NCBI RefSeq assembly: GCF_000731675.1
Contig: NZ_JMIT01000003.1
Span: 230,058-294,057, forward strand
DNA: 64,000 nucleotides
Source of the DNA: Pseudomonas capeferrum
GTDB lineage: Bacteria > Pseudomonadota > Gammaproteobacteria > Pseudomonadales > Pseudomonadaceae
Reading direction: 5' to 3'
In this document: positions 42,825-51,460 of the stretch, piece by piece
How positions within the stretch are numbered: the stretch's first letter is position 1
Layout of the letters: each line of letters starts with the position of its first letter
Program-made: the position numbers and the translations under genes
Notes under the pieces: model-generated
Databases searched by the model: none
What the model saw: the letters and a program-made list of their open reading frames with translations, nothing else
What the model was told of the DNA's origin: nothing

Positions 42825-43889
42825 ATGTCCGCTTGCACACTTGACCTCGCCGCACTGGCCCAATCGATCAAGAATTGGGGCCGAGAACTCGGTTTTGCCC
42901 ACGTCGGCATCGCCGGTGTGGACCTTGGCGAGCACGAACAGCACCTGCAACGCTGGCTCGACGCTGGCTACCAGGGCGAAATGGAGTACCTGGCCGCTCA
43001 CGACGGCAAGCGTGCCCACCCTGACCAGTTGATCCCCGGCACGGTACGGGTGGTGTCGCTGCGCATGGACTACTTGCCAGGCGACACGCAGATGGCGCAA
43101 CGCCTGGCCCAGCCAGAAAAGGCCTACGTATCGCGCTACGCCCTTGGCCGCGACTACCACAAGCTGGTGCGCAAACGCGTGCAGCACCTGGCCGATCGCA
43201 TCCAGGAAGACATTGGCCCGTTCGGTTACCGGGCGTTCGTCGACAGCGCCCCGGTGCTGGAAAAGGCGATTGCCGAGCAAGCTGGGCTGGGTTGGATCGG
43301 CAAGAACACCCTGCTGCTCAATCGCAAGGCCGGTAGCTACTTCTTCCTTGCCGAGCTGTTCGTCGACCTGCCGCTGCCGGTGGACGAAGCACATACCAGC
43401 GAGCACTGCGGGCGCTGCCAGGCGTGCCTGGACATCTGCCCGACCCAGGCCTTTGTCGGCCCCTATGTGCTGGATGCCAGGCGCTGCATCTCGTACCTGA
43501 CCATCGAGCTGAAGGGTGCGATTCCCGTCGAGTTGCGTTCGATGATGGGCAATCGAGTGTTCGGCTGCGATGACTGCCAGATCGTCTGCCCGTGGAACCG
43601 CTTTGCCCGGCCCACCCAGGAGAGTGACTTCCAACCCCGGCATGGGCTGGAGAATGCCGAGTTGGCCGAGATGTTCCTGTGGGATGAAAAGACTTTTTTG
43701 CGCAAGACCGAAGGCGGGCCATTGCGGCGGGCGGGGTATGAACGCTGGCTGCGAAACCTGGCGGTGGGGTTGGGCAATGCCCCTTCGACGATTCCGGTGC
43801 TGGAGGCCTTGAAGGCCCGACGGGATGACCCGTCGGCACTGGTGCGTGAGCATGTCGAGTGGGCGCTGGCGCGTCACGGACAGGTGTAG
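42825..43889 (+). CDS. queG: Epoxyqueuosine reductase QueG
   Basis: 354 residues from ATG 42825 (MSACTLDLAALAQSIKNWG). The fold has a cobalamin-binding N-terminal part with LGRDYHKLVRKR, followed by two 4Fe-4S clusters: CGRCQACLDICP and CDDCQIVCPW. It performs the last step of queuosine synthesis on tRNA. A TTG at 42810 would add five residues and is less likely. It is divergent from nnrD, as queG and its neighbour are in E. coli. Confidence 0.95.
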   Translation: MSACTLDLAALAQSIKNWGRELGFAHVGIAGVDLGEHEQHLQRWLDAGYQGEMEYLAAHDGKRAHPDQLIPGTVRVVSLRMDYLPGDTQMAQRLAQPEKAYVSRYALGRDYHKLVRKRVQHLADRIQEDIGPFGYRAFVDSAPVLEKAIAEQAGLGWIGKNTLLLNRKAGSYFFLAELFVDLPLPVDEAHTSEHCGRCQACLDICPTQAFVGPYVLDARRCISYLTIELKGAIPVELRSMMGNRVFGCDDCQIVCPWNRFARPTQESDFQPRHGLENAELAEMFLWDEKTFLRKTEGGPLRRAGYERWLRNLAVGLGNAPSTIPVLEALKARRDDPSALVREHVEWALARHGQV

Positions 43890-43913
43890 GCGGGGTCAGG
43901 CGGGCGAGGCCCC

Positions 43914-44525
43914 TCACTGCTGGTCGTTGTAATGAAACTTGGGCATTTCCCAATGAAACCTGATCGCCAGCAAACGCAGCAGAAACCCGCCAAACAAGGT
44001 CAGCAACGTCGCCTGCTCCGCCGGCAGCTGAAAGTGCACGCAGCCCAGATAGAACCATGCCGCCGCAAACGACACGCTGGCATACAGCTCCCGGCGGAAC
44101 ACCAGCGGGATGTCGTTACAGAAGATATCGCGCAAGATCCCACCGAATACCCCGGTGATTACCCCGCTGATCGACGCCACCAGCATGCCCTGCCCCATCT
44201 CCAGCGCCGTCATGCAACCGATCAAGGTAAACGCCACCAACCCCAGGGCATCGAGCACCAGGAACAATGAACGCAGGCGGCGCATCATCGGTGCGATGAA
44301 AATCGTCAGCAGTGCCGCACAGCTGGTCAGTACCAGGTACTCCGGGTGCTTGACCCAGGTCAGCGGGTAGTGCCCAAGCAGCACGTCACGCACCGAGCCA
44401 CCGCCCAGGGCGGTGACGCAGGCAATCAGCACCACGCCAAACCAGTCCATGCCGCGGCGGCCGGCAGACAAGGCACCGGTCATGGCTTCAGCGGTGATGG
44501 CAATGAGGTAGAGCATCAACAACAT
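43914..44525 (-). CDS. TRIC-type cation channel family membrane protein (UPF0126)
   Basis: 203 residues with seven hydrophobic segments and two copies of the glycine-hinge motif typical of prokaryotic TRIC channels: GGGSVRDVLLGHYPLTW and GGILRDIFCNDIPLVF. TRIC proteins are trimeric monovalent-cation channels; the physiological role in bacteria is unclear. The ATG at 44525 starts MLLMLYLIAI. A longer frame reaching 44942 runs opposite orn and is a shadow. It is convergent with queG. Confidence 0.88.
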   Translation of the reverse strand: MLLMLYLIAITAEAMTGALSAGRRGMDWFGVVLIACVTALGGGSVRDVLLGHYPLTWVKHPEYLVLTSCAALLTIFIAPMMRRLRSLFLVLDALGLVAFTLIGCMTALEMGQGMLVASISGVITGVFGGILRDIFCNDIPLVFRRELYASVSFAAAWFYLGCVHFQLPAEQATLLTLFGGFLLRLLAIRFHWEMPKFHYNDQQ

Positions 44526-44583
44526 GGTGCGAGTCCGTGCGAGAAAGGCGCGCAGTCTAACCAGTTGCCCGAGGCACCAAAAG

Positions 44584-44610
44584 AGGGCGCAGACACAATA
44601 TCTGCGCCCT
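44584..44610 (-). terminator. Rho-independent terminator after orn
   Basis: 10-bp stem AGGGCGCAGA / TCTGCGCCCT with a 7-nt loop, followed on the - strand by CTTTTGG. It lies between orn and the TRIC gene. Confidence 0.85.
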
Positions 44611-44616
44611 TTCAGC

Positions 44617-45159
44617 TCACACCTTGATGAAGTGCTCGCGGTAGTGGCGCAACTCGGCGATCGACTCGCGGATATCGTCCAGCGCCAGGTGGGTGCCGCC
44701 CTTCTTGAAGCTGTCGCGAACATTCGGCGCCCAGCGTGCGGCCAGCTCCTTGAGGGTCGAGACGTCGAGGTTGCGGTAATGGAAGTAGTTTTCCAGGTTG
44801 CGCATATGGCGATAAAGGAAACGGCGGTCCTGGCAGATGCTGTTGCCGCAGATGGGCGACTTGCCTTTGGGCACCCACTGCTCGAGGAAGGCGATGGTCT
44901 GCGCCTCGGCCTCGGCCATGCTGACGCGGCTTTCGCGCACACGCTGGGTCAGGCCCGAGCCGCCGTGGGTACGGGTGTTCCACTCGTCCATGCGCGCCAG
45001 CACTTCGTCACTGTGGTGAATGGCGATCACCGGGCCTTCGGCCAGGGTGTTCAGATCGCTGTCGGTGACAATCGTGGCCATCTCGATGATGACGTCGCTG
45101 TCCGGATCCAGGCCGGTCATTTCCAGGTCGATCCAGATCAGGTTCTGTGGGTTGTGCAT
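44617..45159 (-). CDS. orn: Oligoribonuclease
   Basis: 180 residues from ATG 45159 (MHNPQNLIWIDLEMTGLDPD). DEDDh exonuclease motifs: IDLEMTGL (Exo I), CGNSICQDRRFL (Exo II), HLALDDIRESI (Exo III). It degrades the last 2- to 5-nt RNAs and, in Pseudomonas, clears pGpG, which affects c-di-GMP signalling. It is divergent from rsgA with a 141-bp gap. Confidence 0.97.
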   Translation of the reverse strand: MHNPQNLIWIDLEMTGLDPDSDVIIEMATIVTDSDLNTLAEGPVIAIHHSDEVLARMDEWNTRTHGGSGLTQRVRESRVSMAEAEAQTIAFLEQWVPKGKSPICGNSICQDRRFLYRHMRNLENYFHYRNLDVSTLKELAARWAPNVRDSFKKGGTHLALDDIRESIAELRHYREHFIKV

Positions 45160-45300
45160 GCAGGGGCTCCTCGTATAGGCCGTCATAGTAGCCTAGCGGG
45201 GGCGGCCGGCGCATGCGCGGCGCAAAGGTAAGCCCAATGGTCGAGCGCCCGGCGTGCTAAACTGCCTGCCGTTTTCAATCTGTCCCAGCACGGAACCTTC

Positions 45301-46332
45301 ATGGCCAAACGCCAGCTCAATCGTCGCCAAAACTGGCGTATCGAAAAAATCCAGAACGAGCGCGCCGCTCGCGCCGCCAAACGCGAGCAGCACACGCTGC
45401 ATGAACTGGAGGGCGGCGACCTGGGGCCAGAACAACTGGGCCTGGTGATTGCCCACTTTGGTGTGCAGGTCGAGGTCGAGGCCCAGGACGGCGATACGGC
45501 CGGCCAGGTGTTCCGTTGCCACCTGCGGGCCAACCTGCCTGCACTGGTCACAGGCGACCGTGTGGTCTGGCGTGCAGGTAACCAAGGCATCGGCGTGATC
45601 GTCGCGCAGATGCCGCGCAGCACCGAACTGTGCCGGCCGAACAACCACGGCCAGCTCAAGCCGGTCGCGGCCAACGTCGACCTGATCGTGATCGTCTTCG
45701 CGCCAGCGCCCGAGCCACACCCGAACCTGATCGACCGCTACCTGGTAGCCGCCGAGCATGCCGGCATCCGTCCGCTGCTGCTGCTGAACAAGGCCGACCT
45801 GATCAACGACGAGAACGGCCCGGCCCTGCATGCGCTGCTCGAAGTCTATCGCGACCTCGGCTACCCCTTGCTGGAGGTTTCTGCCCACCAGGGTGATGGC
45901 ATGCAACGCCTGCAACAGATGCTGGACGGGCACATCAGCGTATTCGTCGGCCAGTCGGGCGTGGGCAAGTCGTCCCTGGTCAACAGCCTGCTGCCTGCCG
46001 CCGACACCCGCGTCGGTGACCTGTCCGAGTGGTCGGGCCAGGGCACGCACACCACCACTACCGCGCGCCTGTACCACTTCCCCAACGGCGGCGACCTGAT
46101 CGACTCGCCGGGCATTCGCGAATTTGGCCTGGGCCATGTCAGCCGCGATGACGTGGAAGACGGTTTCATCGAGTTTCGCGACCTGTTCGGCACCTGCCGC
46201 TTCCGCGATTGCAAACATGACCGCGAGCCAGGCTGCGCACTGCTCCAGGCCTTGGACGATGGCCGTATCAAGCAGCAGCGCATGAACAGCTACCGCTCGA
46301 TCATCGCCAGCCTGCCGGAAGACAGCTACTGA
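45301..46332 (+). CDS. rsgA: Small-subunit biogenesis GTPase RsgA
   Basis: 343 residues. Circularly permuted GTPase: OB-fold first, then G4 NKADLI, G5, then G1 GQSGVGKSSLVNSLL, and G3 DSPGIREF. The zinc-binding C-terminus is CRFRDCKHDREPGC. It checks late 30S maturation and is inhibited by (p)ppGpp. Start MAKRQLNRRQNWRIEKIQ is standard. It is followed by a terminator at 46358. Confidence 0.97.
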   Translation: MAKRQLNRRQNWRIEKIQNERAARAAKREQHTLHELEGGDLGPEQLGLVIAHFGVQVEVEAQDGDTAGQVFRCHLRANLPALVTGDRVVWRAGNQGIGVIVAQMPRSTELCRPNNHGQLKPVAANVDLIVIVFAPAPEPHPNLIDRYLVAAEHAGIRPLLLLNKADLINDENGPALHALLEVYRDLGYPLLEVSAHQGDGMQRLQQMLDGHISVFVGQSGVGKSSLVNSLLPAADTRVGDLSEWSGQGTHTTTTARLYHFPNGGDLIDSPGIREFGLGHVSRDDVEDGFIEFRDLFGTCRFRDCKHDREPGCALLQALDDGRIKQQRMNSYRSIIASLPEDSY

Positions 46333-46357
46333 TTAGCCTTTATTGTAGGAAGTATTA

Positions 46358-46387
46358 CCGGGGCATGTAGGACTGCTCCGGTTTTAC
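46358..46387 (+). terminator. Rho-independent terminator after rsgA
   Basis: 8-bp stem CCGGGGCA / TGCTCCGG (one G-U pair) with an 8-nt loop, followed by TTTTAC. It separates rsgA from the TIR-like gene. Confidence 0.7.
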
Positions 46388-46454
46388 CGTCATCTATTGC
46401 CCCTTCTACTGCTTTCGCTGATGGTCATGCCTTCTATCAGGGAGGGCAACCGCC

Positions 46455-46934
46455 ATGCCGGTTCTTATCAGCTACCGCCACGAAGAGCGGCTCGATGCGT
46501 TCATCCTCAATGAGCGCCTGCTGCTCGAAGGCATCGCCACCCAAGTGGTACAGCTTGACAGCGAAGGGCATACCCGCGATGACCTGCATGGCAGTTTTTG
46601 CCAGCAGATGAGCGATGCTACTCATTGGGTCGGGGTGCTGCCCGCCGACGCTGCCGAAGACTGGTGGACTGCTTGGCTGCTTGGGGCTGCGGCAATGGCC
46701 TGCCGGCGGATCAGCTTCTATCGCAAAGGGCCCGCGCCACTACCGGAATGCCTGGGCAGGTGGCCGTGCATGCGTGAGCGGGCGCATATCGACCTGTTCG
46801 TGCGGGCCTATCATGACGAGCGCACGTTCGAGCGGGCCATGACACTGCCGCCAGGGCGAGGGTTGGGTGCTGACAGGGATAATGCCGATTTCTTTCATGC
46901 CGATCTCAAGGCCAAGATCCGCCGAGGGTTTTGA
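46455..46934 (+). CDS. Small TIR-like domain protein, orphan
   Basis: 159 residues. The start MPVLISYRHEERLDAFILNE resembles the first strand and helix of TIR domains (ISYR..E). ATHWVGVLPADAAEDWWTAW sits where TIR proteins have the fourth strand and the S-WC--E segment. The catalytic glutamate of NAD-cleaving TIR domains would fall on Trp here, so NADase activity is doubtful. RISFYRKGPAPLPECLGRWP follows, again like the late TIR strands. No second domain, leader or membrane segment exists, and no defence partner gene is nearby. The AGGGAGGGC-type ribosome site at 46440 supports the start. It lies between rsgA and motB, and I recall no counterpart there in P. aeruginosa. Family call is moderate. 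Confidence 0.6.
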   Translation: MPVLISYRHEERLDAFILNERLLLEGIATQVVQLDSEGHTRDDLHGSFCQQMSDATHWVGVLPADAAEDWWTAWLLGAAAMACRRISFYRKGPAPLPECLGRWPCMRERAHIDLFVRAYHDERTFERAMTLPPGRGLGADRDNADFFHADLKAKIRRGF

Positions 46935-46950
46935 GGGCCATGTGATGGCT

Positions 46951-46996
46951 GGCACCGGCTTCGCCGGTGCTCGCGGGGCAAGCCCGCCCCCACAGA
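46951..46996. repeat. Single REP copy with adjoining hairpin
   Basis: A small hairpin GCACCGGC-TTC-GCCGGTGC (46951-46969) abuts a single REP core GCGGGGCAAGCCCGCCCCCA (46972-46991) between the convergent TIR-like and motB genes. It likely ends one or both transcripts. Confidence 0.75.
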
Positions 46997-47050
46997 GGCA
47001 CAGCTATCAATGCGATAACTGTTTGTCTATCGGAGCGGCTGCGCGAGGGG

Positions 47051-48076
47051 TTACTGCTCTTTGGCGTCGTCCAGCTTCAGCGCCCCATCTTCGAAGATGT
47101 TCAGCTTCTCGCGCAGCTCACGCGGCTGCATCGGTGCCTGCTCGGCCTCTGGTACAGCCGGGGCCGAGGCGCCCGGTGCGGTGTCGGCAGGTGCTGCTGG
47201 CTCGGCCGGCGGCGTTTCGGGCGCTGCCTGTTCACCCTCGATGTTGCGCTGGGCCTTCTTGGTCAGCACGATGATGTCGATGCGCCGGTTGACCGGGTTG
47301 AACGGGTCCTTGCGGTCGAACAACGACGACGAGGCGTAACCCACCACCCGGGCCACTTGCTCGTCCGGATAGCCGCCAGCGACCAGCGCGCGCCGCGCCG
47401 CGTTGGCACGGTTGGCCGACAGTTCCCAGTTGCCGAACTCACCGGTGCCAGCAAACGGCTTGGCATCAGTGTGGCCACTGATGCTGATCTTGTTCGGCAC
47501 CGCCTTGATGGTGTCGGCCATGGCCAGCAGGATGTCCTCGAAATACGGCTGCAAGCGCGCACTGCCGATGTCGAACATCGGCCGGTTCTCGGCATCCATG
47601 ATCTGGATACGCAAGCCGTCCTGAGTGATCTCGAACAGAATCTGGTCCTTGAACTTCTGCAGTTGCGGGTTTTCCTCGACCTTGTTCTGCAGCTCCTGCA
47701 GCAACAACTCGAGGCGCTCGCGTTCGACCTGCTCGGCCATGGTCTCGACCTGGTCCTTGCTCAGCTGAACGCTGGATTCAGGCGTCGGTTCGGACTTCAC
47801 TTCAGGGTTGATAGTCTTCTCCGGTGCCATCTCGGGCGAACCGCCCAGGTCGATGACGTAGGGCGTGCCACTCTCGGAAAAGCCGATCGGGTCCTTGAAA
47901 TAGCCGGCAATGGCGATCTTCTGCTCAGGCGTGGCTGTGGACAACAGCCAGAGCACCAGGAAAAACGCCATCATCGCCGTGGCGAAGTCGGCAAAGGCGA
48001 TTTTCCAGGCGCCGCCATGGTGGCCGCCGCCGAAGCGCTTGACGCGCTTGATGATTATCGGCTGATTGTTCTCCAT
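47051..48076 (-). CDS. motB: Flagellar stator protein MotB
   Basis: 341 residues. One membrane segment with the proton-binding aspartate at residue 30 (WKIAFADFATAMMAFFLVLW), a plug and linker, then the OmpA-like peptidoglycan-binding domain (ISGHTDAKPFAGTGEFGNWE, then RRIDIIVL). An acidic Ala/Pro-rich tail of about 70 residues follows. With MotA it forms the proton-driven stator. It starts 3 bp after the motA stop. Confidence 0.97.
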   Translation of the reverse strand: MENNQPIIIKRVKRFGGGHHGGAWKIAFADFATAMMAFFLVLWLLSTATPEQKIAIAGYFKDPIGFSESGTPYVIDLGGSPEMAPEKTINPEVKSEPTPESSVQLSKDQVETMAEQVERERLELLLQELQNKVEENPQLQKFKDQILFEITQDGLRIQIMDAENRPMFDIGSARLQPYFEDILLAMADTIKAVPNKISISGHTDAKPFAGTGEFGNWELSANRANAARRALVAGGYPDEQVARVVGYASSSLFDRKDPFNPVNRRIDIIVLTKKAQRNIEGEQAAPETPPAEPAAPADTAPGASAPAVPEAEQAPMQPRELREKLNIFEDGALKLDDAKEQ

Positions 48077-48079
48077 GAC

Positions 48080-48931
48080 TCAGCGACCGCGAACCGCTTG
48101 TTCCAGCTCGGCAAAACTTGGGCGATGCTTGGGGTAAAGCACCTTGCGACCGAACTCGACAGCCAGGGACGGTGGCATGCCCGAGGCCGACGCGACCAGC
48201 GAGGCCTTGATCGACTCGTACAGGTTGATCTCTTCCTTGGCATCGTGCTCCAGGCACTTGGCCAACGGGCCGAAGAAGCCATAGGCCGCCAGGATACCGA
48301 AGAAGGTACCGACCAGTGCCGCACCCACGTGCATGCCGATGGCCGCCTGGTCGCCCTCGCCGAGCGAGGCCATGGTCACCACGATGCCGAGTACCGCCGC
48401 AACGATACCGAAGCCCGGCATGCCGTCGGCAATGCCGTTCACCGCATGGGAGGGGTGTTCGAGCTCTTCCTTCATGCTCAGCAGCTCCATGTCGAACAAG
48501 CCTTCGAGCTCGTGCGGGGCCATGTTGCCGGTGGACATGATGCGCAAGTAGTCGCAGACGAACGCGGTCATGCGCTCATCAGCCAGTACGGTGGGGTACT
48601 TGGCGAAGATGGGGCTGGCCGCGGCGTCCTCGATATCACTCTCGATGGCCATCATGCCTTCACGACGGCTCTTGTTGAGGATCTCGTACACCAGGCCCAG
48701 CACCTCCAGGTAATAGGCGTGGGTGAAGCGCGAGCCGAACATCTTCATCGACTTCTTGATGACGTGCATAGTCATGTGGCCAGGGTTGGCCTGCAAGAAT
48801 GCACCGAAGGCCGCACCGCCGATGATCAGTACTTCGAACGGCTGGATCAGCGCCGCGATCTTGCCGTGGGAGAGCACGTATCCGCCGAGCACGCTCGCGA
48901 ATACGACGATGATGCCGATAATTTTAGCCAT
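48080..48931 (-). CDS. motA: Flagellar stator protein MotA
   Basis: 283 residues. Four membrane segments; the start MAKIIGIIVVFASVLGGYVLS and the PGFGIVAAVLGIVVTMASLG / GTFFGILAAYGFFGPLA regions carry the conserved prolines lining the proton path. Charged residues for FliG contact are in the cytoplasmic loop (SDIEDAAASPIFAKYP region). It precedes motB and is driven by the FliA promoter at 48996-49022. Confidence 0.97.
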   Translation of the reverse strand: MAKIIGIIVVFASVLGGYVLSHGKIAALIQPFEVLIIGGAAFGAFLQANPGHMTMHVIKKSMKMFGSRFTHAYYLEVLGLVYEILNKSRREGMMAIESDIEDAAASPIFAKYPTVLADERMTAFVCDYLRIMSTGNMAPHELEGLFDMELLSMKEELEHPSHAVNGIADGMPGFGIVAAVLGIVVTMASLGEGDQAAIGMHVGAALVGTFFGILAAYGFFGPLAKCLEHDAKEEINLYESIKASLVASASGMPPSLAVEFGRKVLYPKHRPSFAELEQAVRGR

Positions 48932-48995
48932 AGGTTCAAAGCACTTGCTGTCGTGGTCAGGGTGAGAGACGGGAGCGTTAAAACTCTTCTTCTAC

Positions 48996-49022
48996 TTATC
49001 GGCAGAACTGCGCCAGACTATA
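48996..49022 (-). promoter_or_regulatory. FliA (sigma-28) promoter for motAB
   Basis: On the - strand: TATAGTCT (49022-49015), 11-bp spacer, GCCGATAA (49003-48996). The consensus is TAAAGTTT-N11-GCCGATAA, so the -10 is perfect and the -35 has two mismatches. It lies about 65 bp before the motA start. Confidence 0.88.
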
Positions 49023-49061
49023 GCCACTCAAAGCGAAAAGCCAGTTCGGACTGATGTCAAA

Positions 49062-50597
49062 ATGCCAATTGAAACCAAGGTGCCCGCTCAGCCGCCACGT
49101 ACGTTAGAGGCCTGGGTAAAGCTGCTGGAGAGTGTTCGCATACCTGTGCCGAAACAGAGTTACGACCGGGTATTGGCGGCCATAAACGACAGCCGCCGCT
49201 CCCTGCGCGATATCGCCGAACTGATGCAGGATAGCCCGGCACTGGTGCTTTCGGTCATGCGTGAGGCCAATCACCCGACCAACGCCAGCCAGGCCGAGCC
49301 CGCCGAGAGCCTGGAAATTGCCCTGAACCGGCTGGGCCTGACGCGTATCGAGCAGTTGCTCAAGCGCCTGCCCTCGCTGCCAGCCGACGAGGTCCCGCCG
49401 GTACTGGGCCAGTTCCAGCTGATCAGCCAGCACGCCTCGCAGCAGGCCAGCGGCCTGTTCGCCAGCCGCCTGGCGCGCTTGTGGCAAGAAATCCACTGGG
49501 GCAGCCTGCTGTTCCTCGCCCCACTCTGGCCGCTGGCACTGGCCTACCCGAAGCTGCTCGACACCTGGGAGCTGCGGGTTATCCACAAGGGTGAGAAAGC
49601 CGCCGAGGTGGAGCAGGAACTGTTCGGTGTGCGCATCATGGCGCTGTGCCAGACCATGGCCGAGTACTGGCGCCTGCCGCAATGGGTGACCCAGGGCTAC
49701 CGCATGCTGCTGGATGAACGCGAGCAACTGGCGCAGGTGTTCAACATTGCCCGCGATCAGGACGTGCTGAGCCAGCAACACCGCCTGGATGAGGAGCCCG
49801 GCCTGCGCCGCTGGTTCAACCAGCCGGCCAATACCGCGCTGCTGGCCAACGGCCTGGCCCTGGCGGCGCAGGTGGGCTGGGACAACCCGCACCTGCTGCG
49901 CTGGCAGTTGCTGACCGCGCTGTACCTGCAGACGTCGCTGGATGACGTGCAGCAGCAGGTTCACCAACAAGCGGCGGCCAGCGCCCGGCGCCATGCCCAC
50001 CAGGCACTGTTCCACCCGGCCGAAGCGCTGATCTGGCCCTGGCAGCAACGCCGCCCGCACCCAGGCATGCTGGCGCCACCGCCGCCCAGCAGTGAAGAAC
50101 TGAACCGCTGGCGCACGCTGTGCCAGGACCTGCTGGCGCAGCCAAGCCCGTTCACCAATACCGTGCACCTGGCCACCCAGGCCCGCGAGGCCCTGCTGGC
50201 CTGCGGCATGCAGCGCATCATGCTGCTGACCCTAGACAAGGCGACCGACTACCTGCGCGTACAGCAGACCGCCGGCCTGCCCAAGGAAGCCGCTGCCATG
50301 GCCTTGCAAGTGCCGCAAAGCAAGCTGCTGCAAAAACTGATGAGCAAGGCCGGGCAACTGCGCCTGACCCCGGAAAACCACGGCCAGTTCTCGGCCCTGC
50401 TGCCTGCACCGCTGCGCGCCCTCTTCCGGAGCGAGCACCTGCTGCTGCGCTCGCTGGCAGTCAACGACCAGGTCATGATGCTGGCGGTGGCCGACCAAGG
50501 CGGCAACCCTCTGGCCGATATCAGCGTGCAAGCCTTTGGTAAAACCGCGCAATGCATCGAGCGCGCGCTGTCCGTGTTTGCCAACCGCAAGGGCTGA
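49062..50597 (+). CDS. HDOD domain protein
   Basis: 511 residues. The N-terminal half fits the HDOD domain (VRIPVPKQSYDRVLAAINDS, RRSLRDIAELMQDSPALVLS, LEIALNRLGLTRIEQLLKRL). The C-terminal third looks like a GAF-type sensor (QAREALLACGMQRIMLLTLD, then LRVQQTAGLPKE). HDOD proteins act as regulators of signalling, virulence or motility without hydrolase activity. It is divergent from motAB, separated by 130 bp that carries the FliA promoter, so a link to motility is possible but not shown. Confidence 0.85.
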   Translation: MPIETKVPAQPPRTLEAWVKLLESVRIPVPKQSYDRVLAAINDSRRSLRDIAELMQDSPALVLSVMREANHPTNASQAEPAESLEIALNRLGLTRIEQLLKRLPSLPADEVPPVLGQFQLISQHASQQASGLFASRLARLWQEIHWGSLLFLAPLWPLALAYPKLLDTWELRVIHKGEKAAEVEQELFGVRIMALCQTMAEYWRLPQWVTQGYRMLLDEREQLAQVFNIARDQDVLSQQHRLDEEPGLRRWFNQPANTALLANGLALAAQVGWDNPHLLRWQLLTALYLQTSLDDVQQQVHQQAAASARRHAHQALFHPAEALIWPWQQRRPHPGMLAPPPPSSEELNRWRTLCQDLLAQPSPFTNTVHLATQAREALLACGMQRIMLLTLDKATDYLRVQQTAGLPKEAAAMALQVPQSKLLQKLMSKAGQLRLTPENHGQFSALLPAPLRALFRSEHLLLRSLAVNDQVMMLAVADQGGNPLADISVQAFGKTAQCIERALSVFANRKG

Positions 50598-50641
50598 GCC
50601 TTGCGCTACAATCGCCCCTCTTTCCACACTGGAGACCGTGG

Positions 50642-51451
50642 ATGACTGACTTTTCCGGCCTGCCCCTGGTGATCGAAGCCGCGGATCTCTTGCCGCGCCT
50701 GGGTTCGCCGCACTTGATCCTGGTCGACTTGAGCAGCGCGAACCGTTATGTCAGCGGGCACGTCCCCGGCGCCCGCTTCGTCGAAGGCAAGCGCACTCAG
50801 CTGGGCCTGCCACCAGCGCCGGGCCTGCTGCCGGCACTGGCCGACCTGGAAAAACTGTTCAGCGAGCTCGGTCATCGCGACGATGCCGTCTACGTGGTCT
50901 ATGACGATGAAGGCGGCGGCTGGGCCGGGCGCTTCATCTGGTTGCTCGACGTGATCGGCCACAAGGCCTACCACTACCTCAATGGCGGCATTCAGGCCTG
51001 GCCGGCGGACACGCTCTCCACCGACGTGCCGGCCAGCGGCAATGCCACCGTGCGCCTGCAGGTGCACAGTGAGCCAACGGCCACCCGCGAGTACCTGCAA
51101 AGCCGCCTGGGCGCCGATGACCTGGTCATCTGGGACGCCCGCGGCCCGCTGGAGTACAGCGGCGAGAAGGTGCTGGCAGCCAAAGGCGGCCACATCCCCG
51201 GCGCGGTCAACTTCGAGTGGACGGCCGGCATGGACCTCAACGACCACTTGCGCATCCGCAACGACATCGCCGAAGTCCTGCAAAAGCTGGGCATCACGCC
51301 CGACAAGGAAGTGATCACCCATTGTCAGAGCCACCGCCGCTCCGGTTTCACCTACCTGGTGGCCAAAGCCCTCGGTTACCCACGCGTCAAGGCCTACGCT
51401 GGCTCGTGGAGCGAATGGGGCAACCACCCGGACACGCCTGTTGAAGTTTAA
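50642..51451 (+). CDS. rhdA: Thiosulfate sulfurtransferase (rhodanese RhdA)
   Basis: 269 residues from ATG 50642; TGGAGACC upstream. Two rhodanese domains: an inactive N-terminal one (LVDLSSANRYVSGHVPGARF) and a catalytic C-terminal one with the cysteine loop CQSHRRSG, like CQTHHRSG in Azotobacter/Pseudomonas RhdA. It transfers sulfane sulfur from thiosulfate to cyanide or other acceptors, useful in cyanide-exposed cells. psd follows 9 bp later, an adjacency also known in P. aeruginosa. Confidence 0.94.
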   Translation: MTDFSGLPLVIEAADLLPRLGSPHLILVDLSSANRYVSGHVPGARFVEGKRTQLGLPPAPGLLPALADLEKLFSELGHRDDAVYVVYDDEGGGWAGRFIWLLDVIGHKAYHYLNGGIQAWPADTLSTDVPASGNATVRLQVHSEPTATREYLQSRLGADDLVIWDARGPLEYSGEKVLAAKGGHIPGAVNFEWTAGMDLNDHLRIRNDIAEVLQKLGITPDKEVITHCQSHRRSGFTYLVAKALGYPRVKAYAGSWSEWGNHPDTPVEV

Positions 51452-51460
51452 GGAACCTGC

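Noticed and set aside
43914..44942. 342-residue version of the TRIC-type protein
   Set aside because: The extra N-terminal part reads antisense-frame sequence across the orn gene and its terminator; the ATG at 44525 fits the family.
46455..46934. TIR-based antiphage defence system
   Set aside because: No partner (SIR2, STING, Thoeris thsA, nucleotidyltransferase or sensor) is adjacent, and the catalytic glutamate seems missing.
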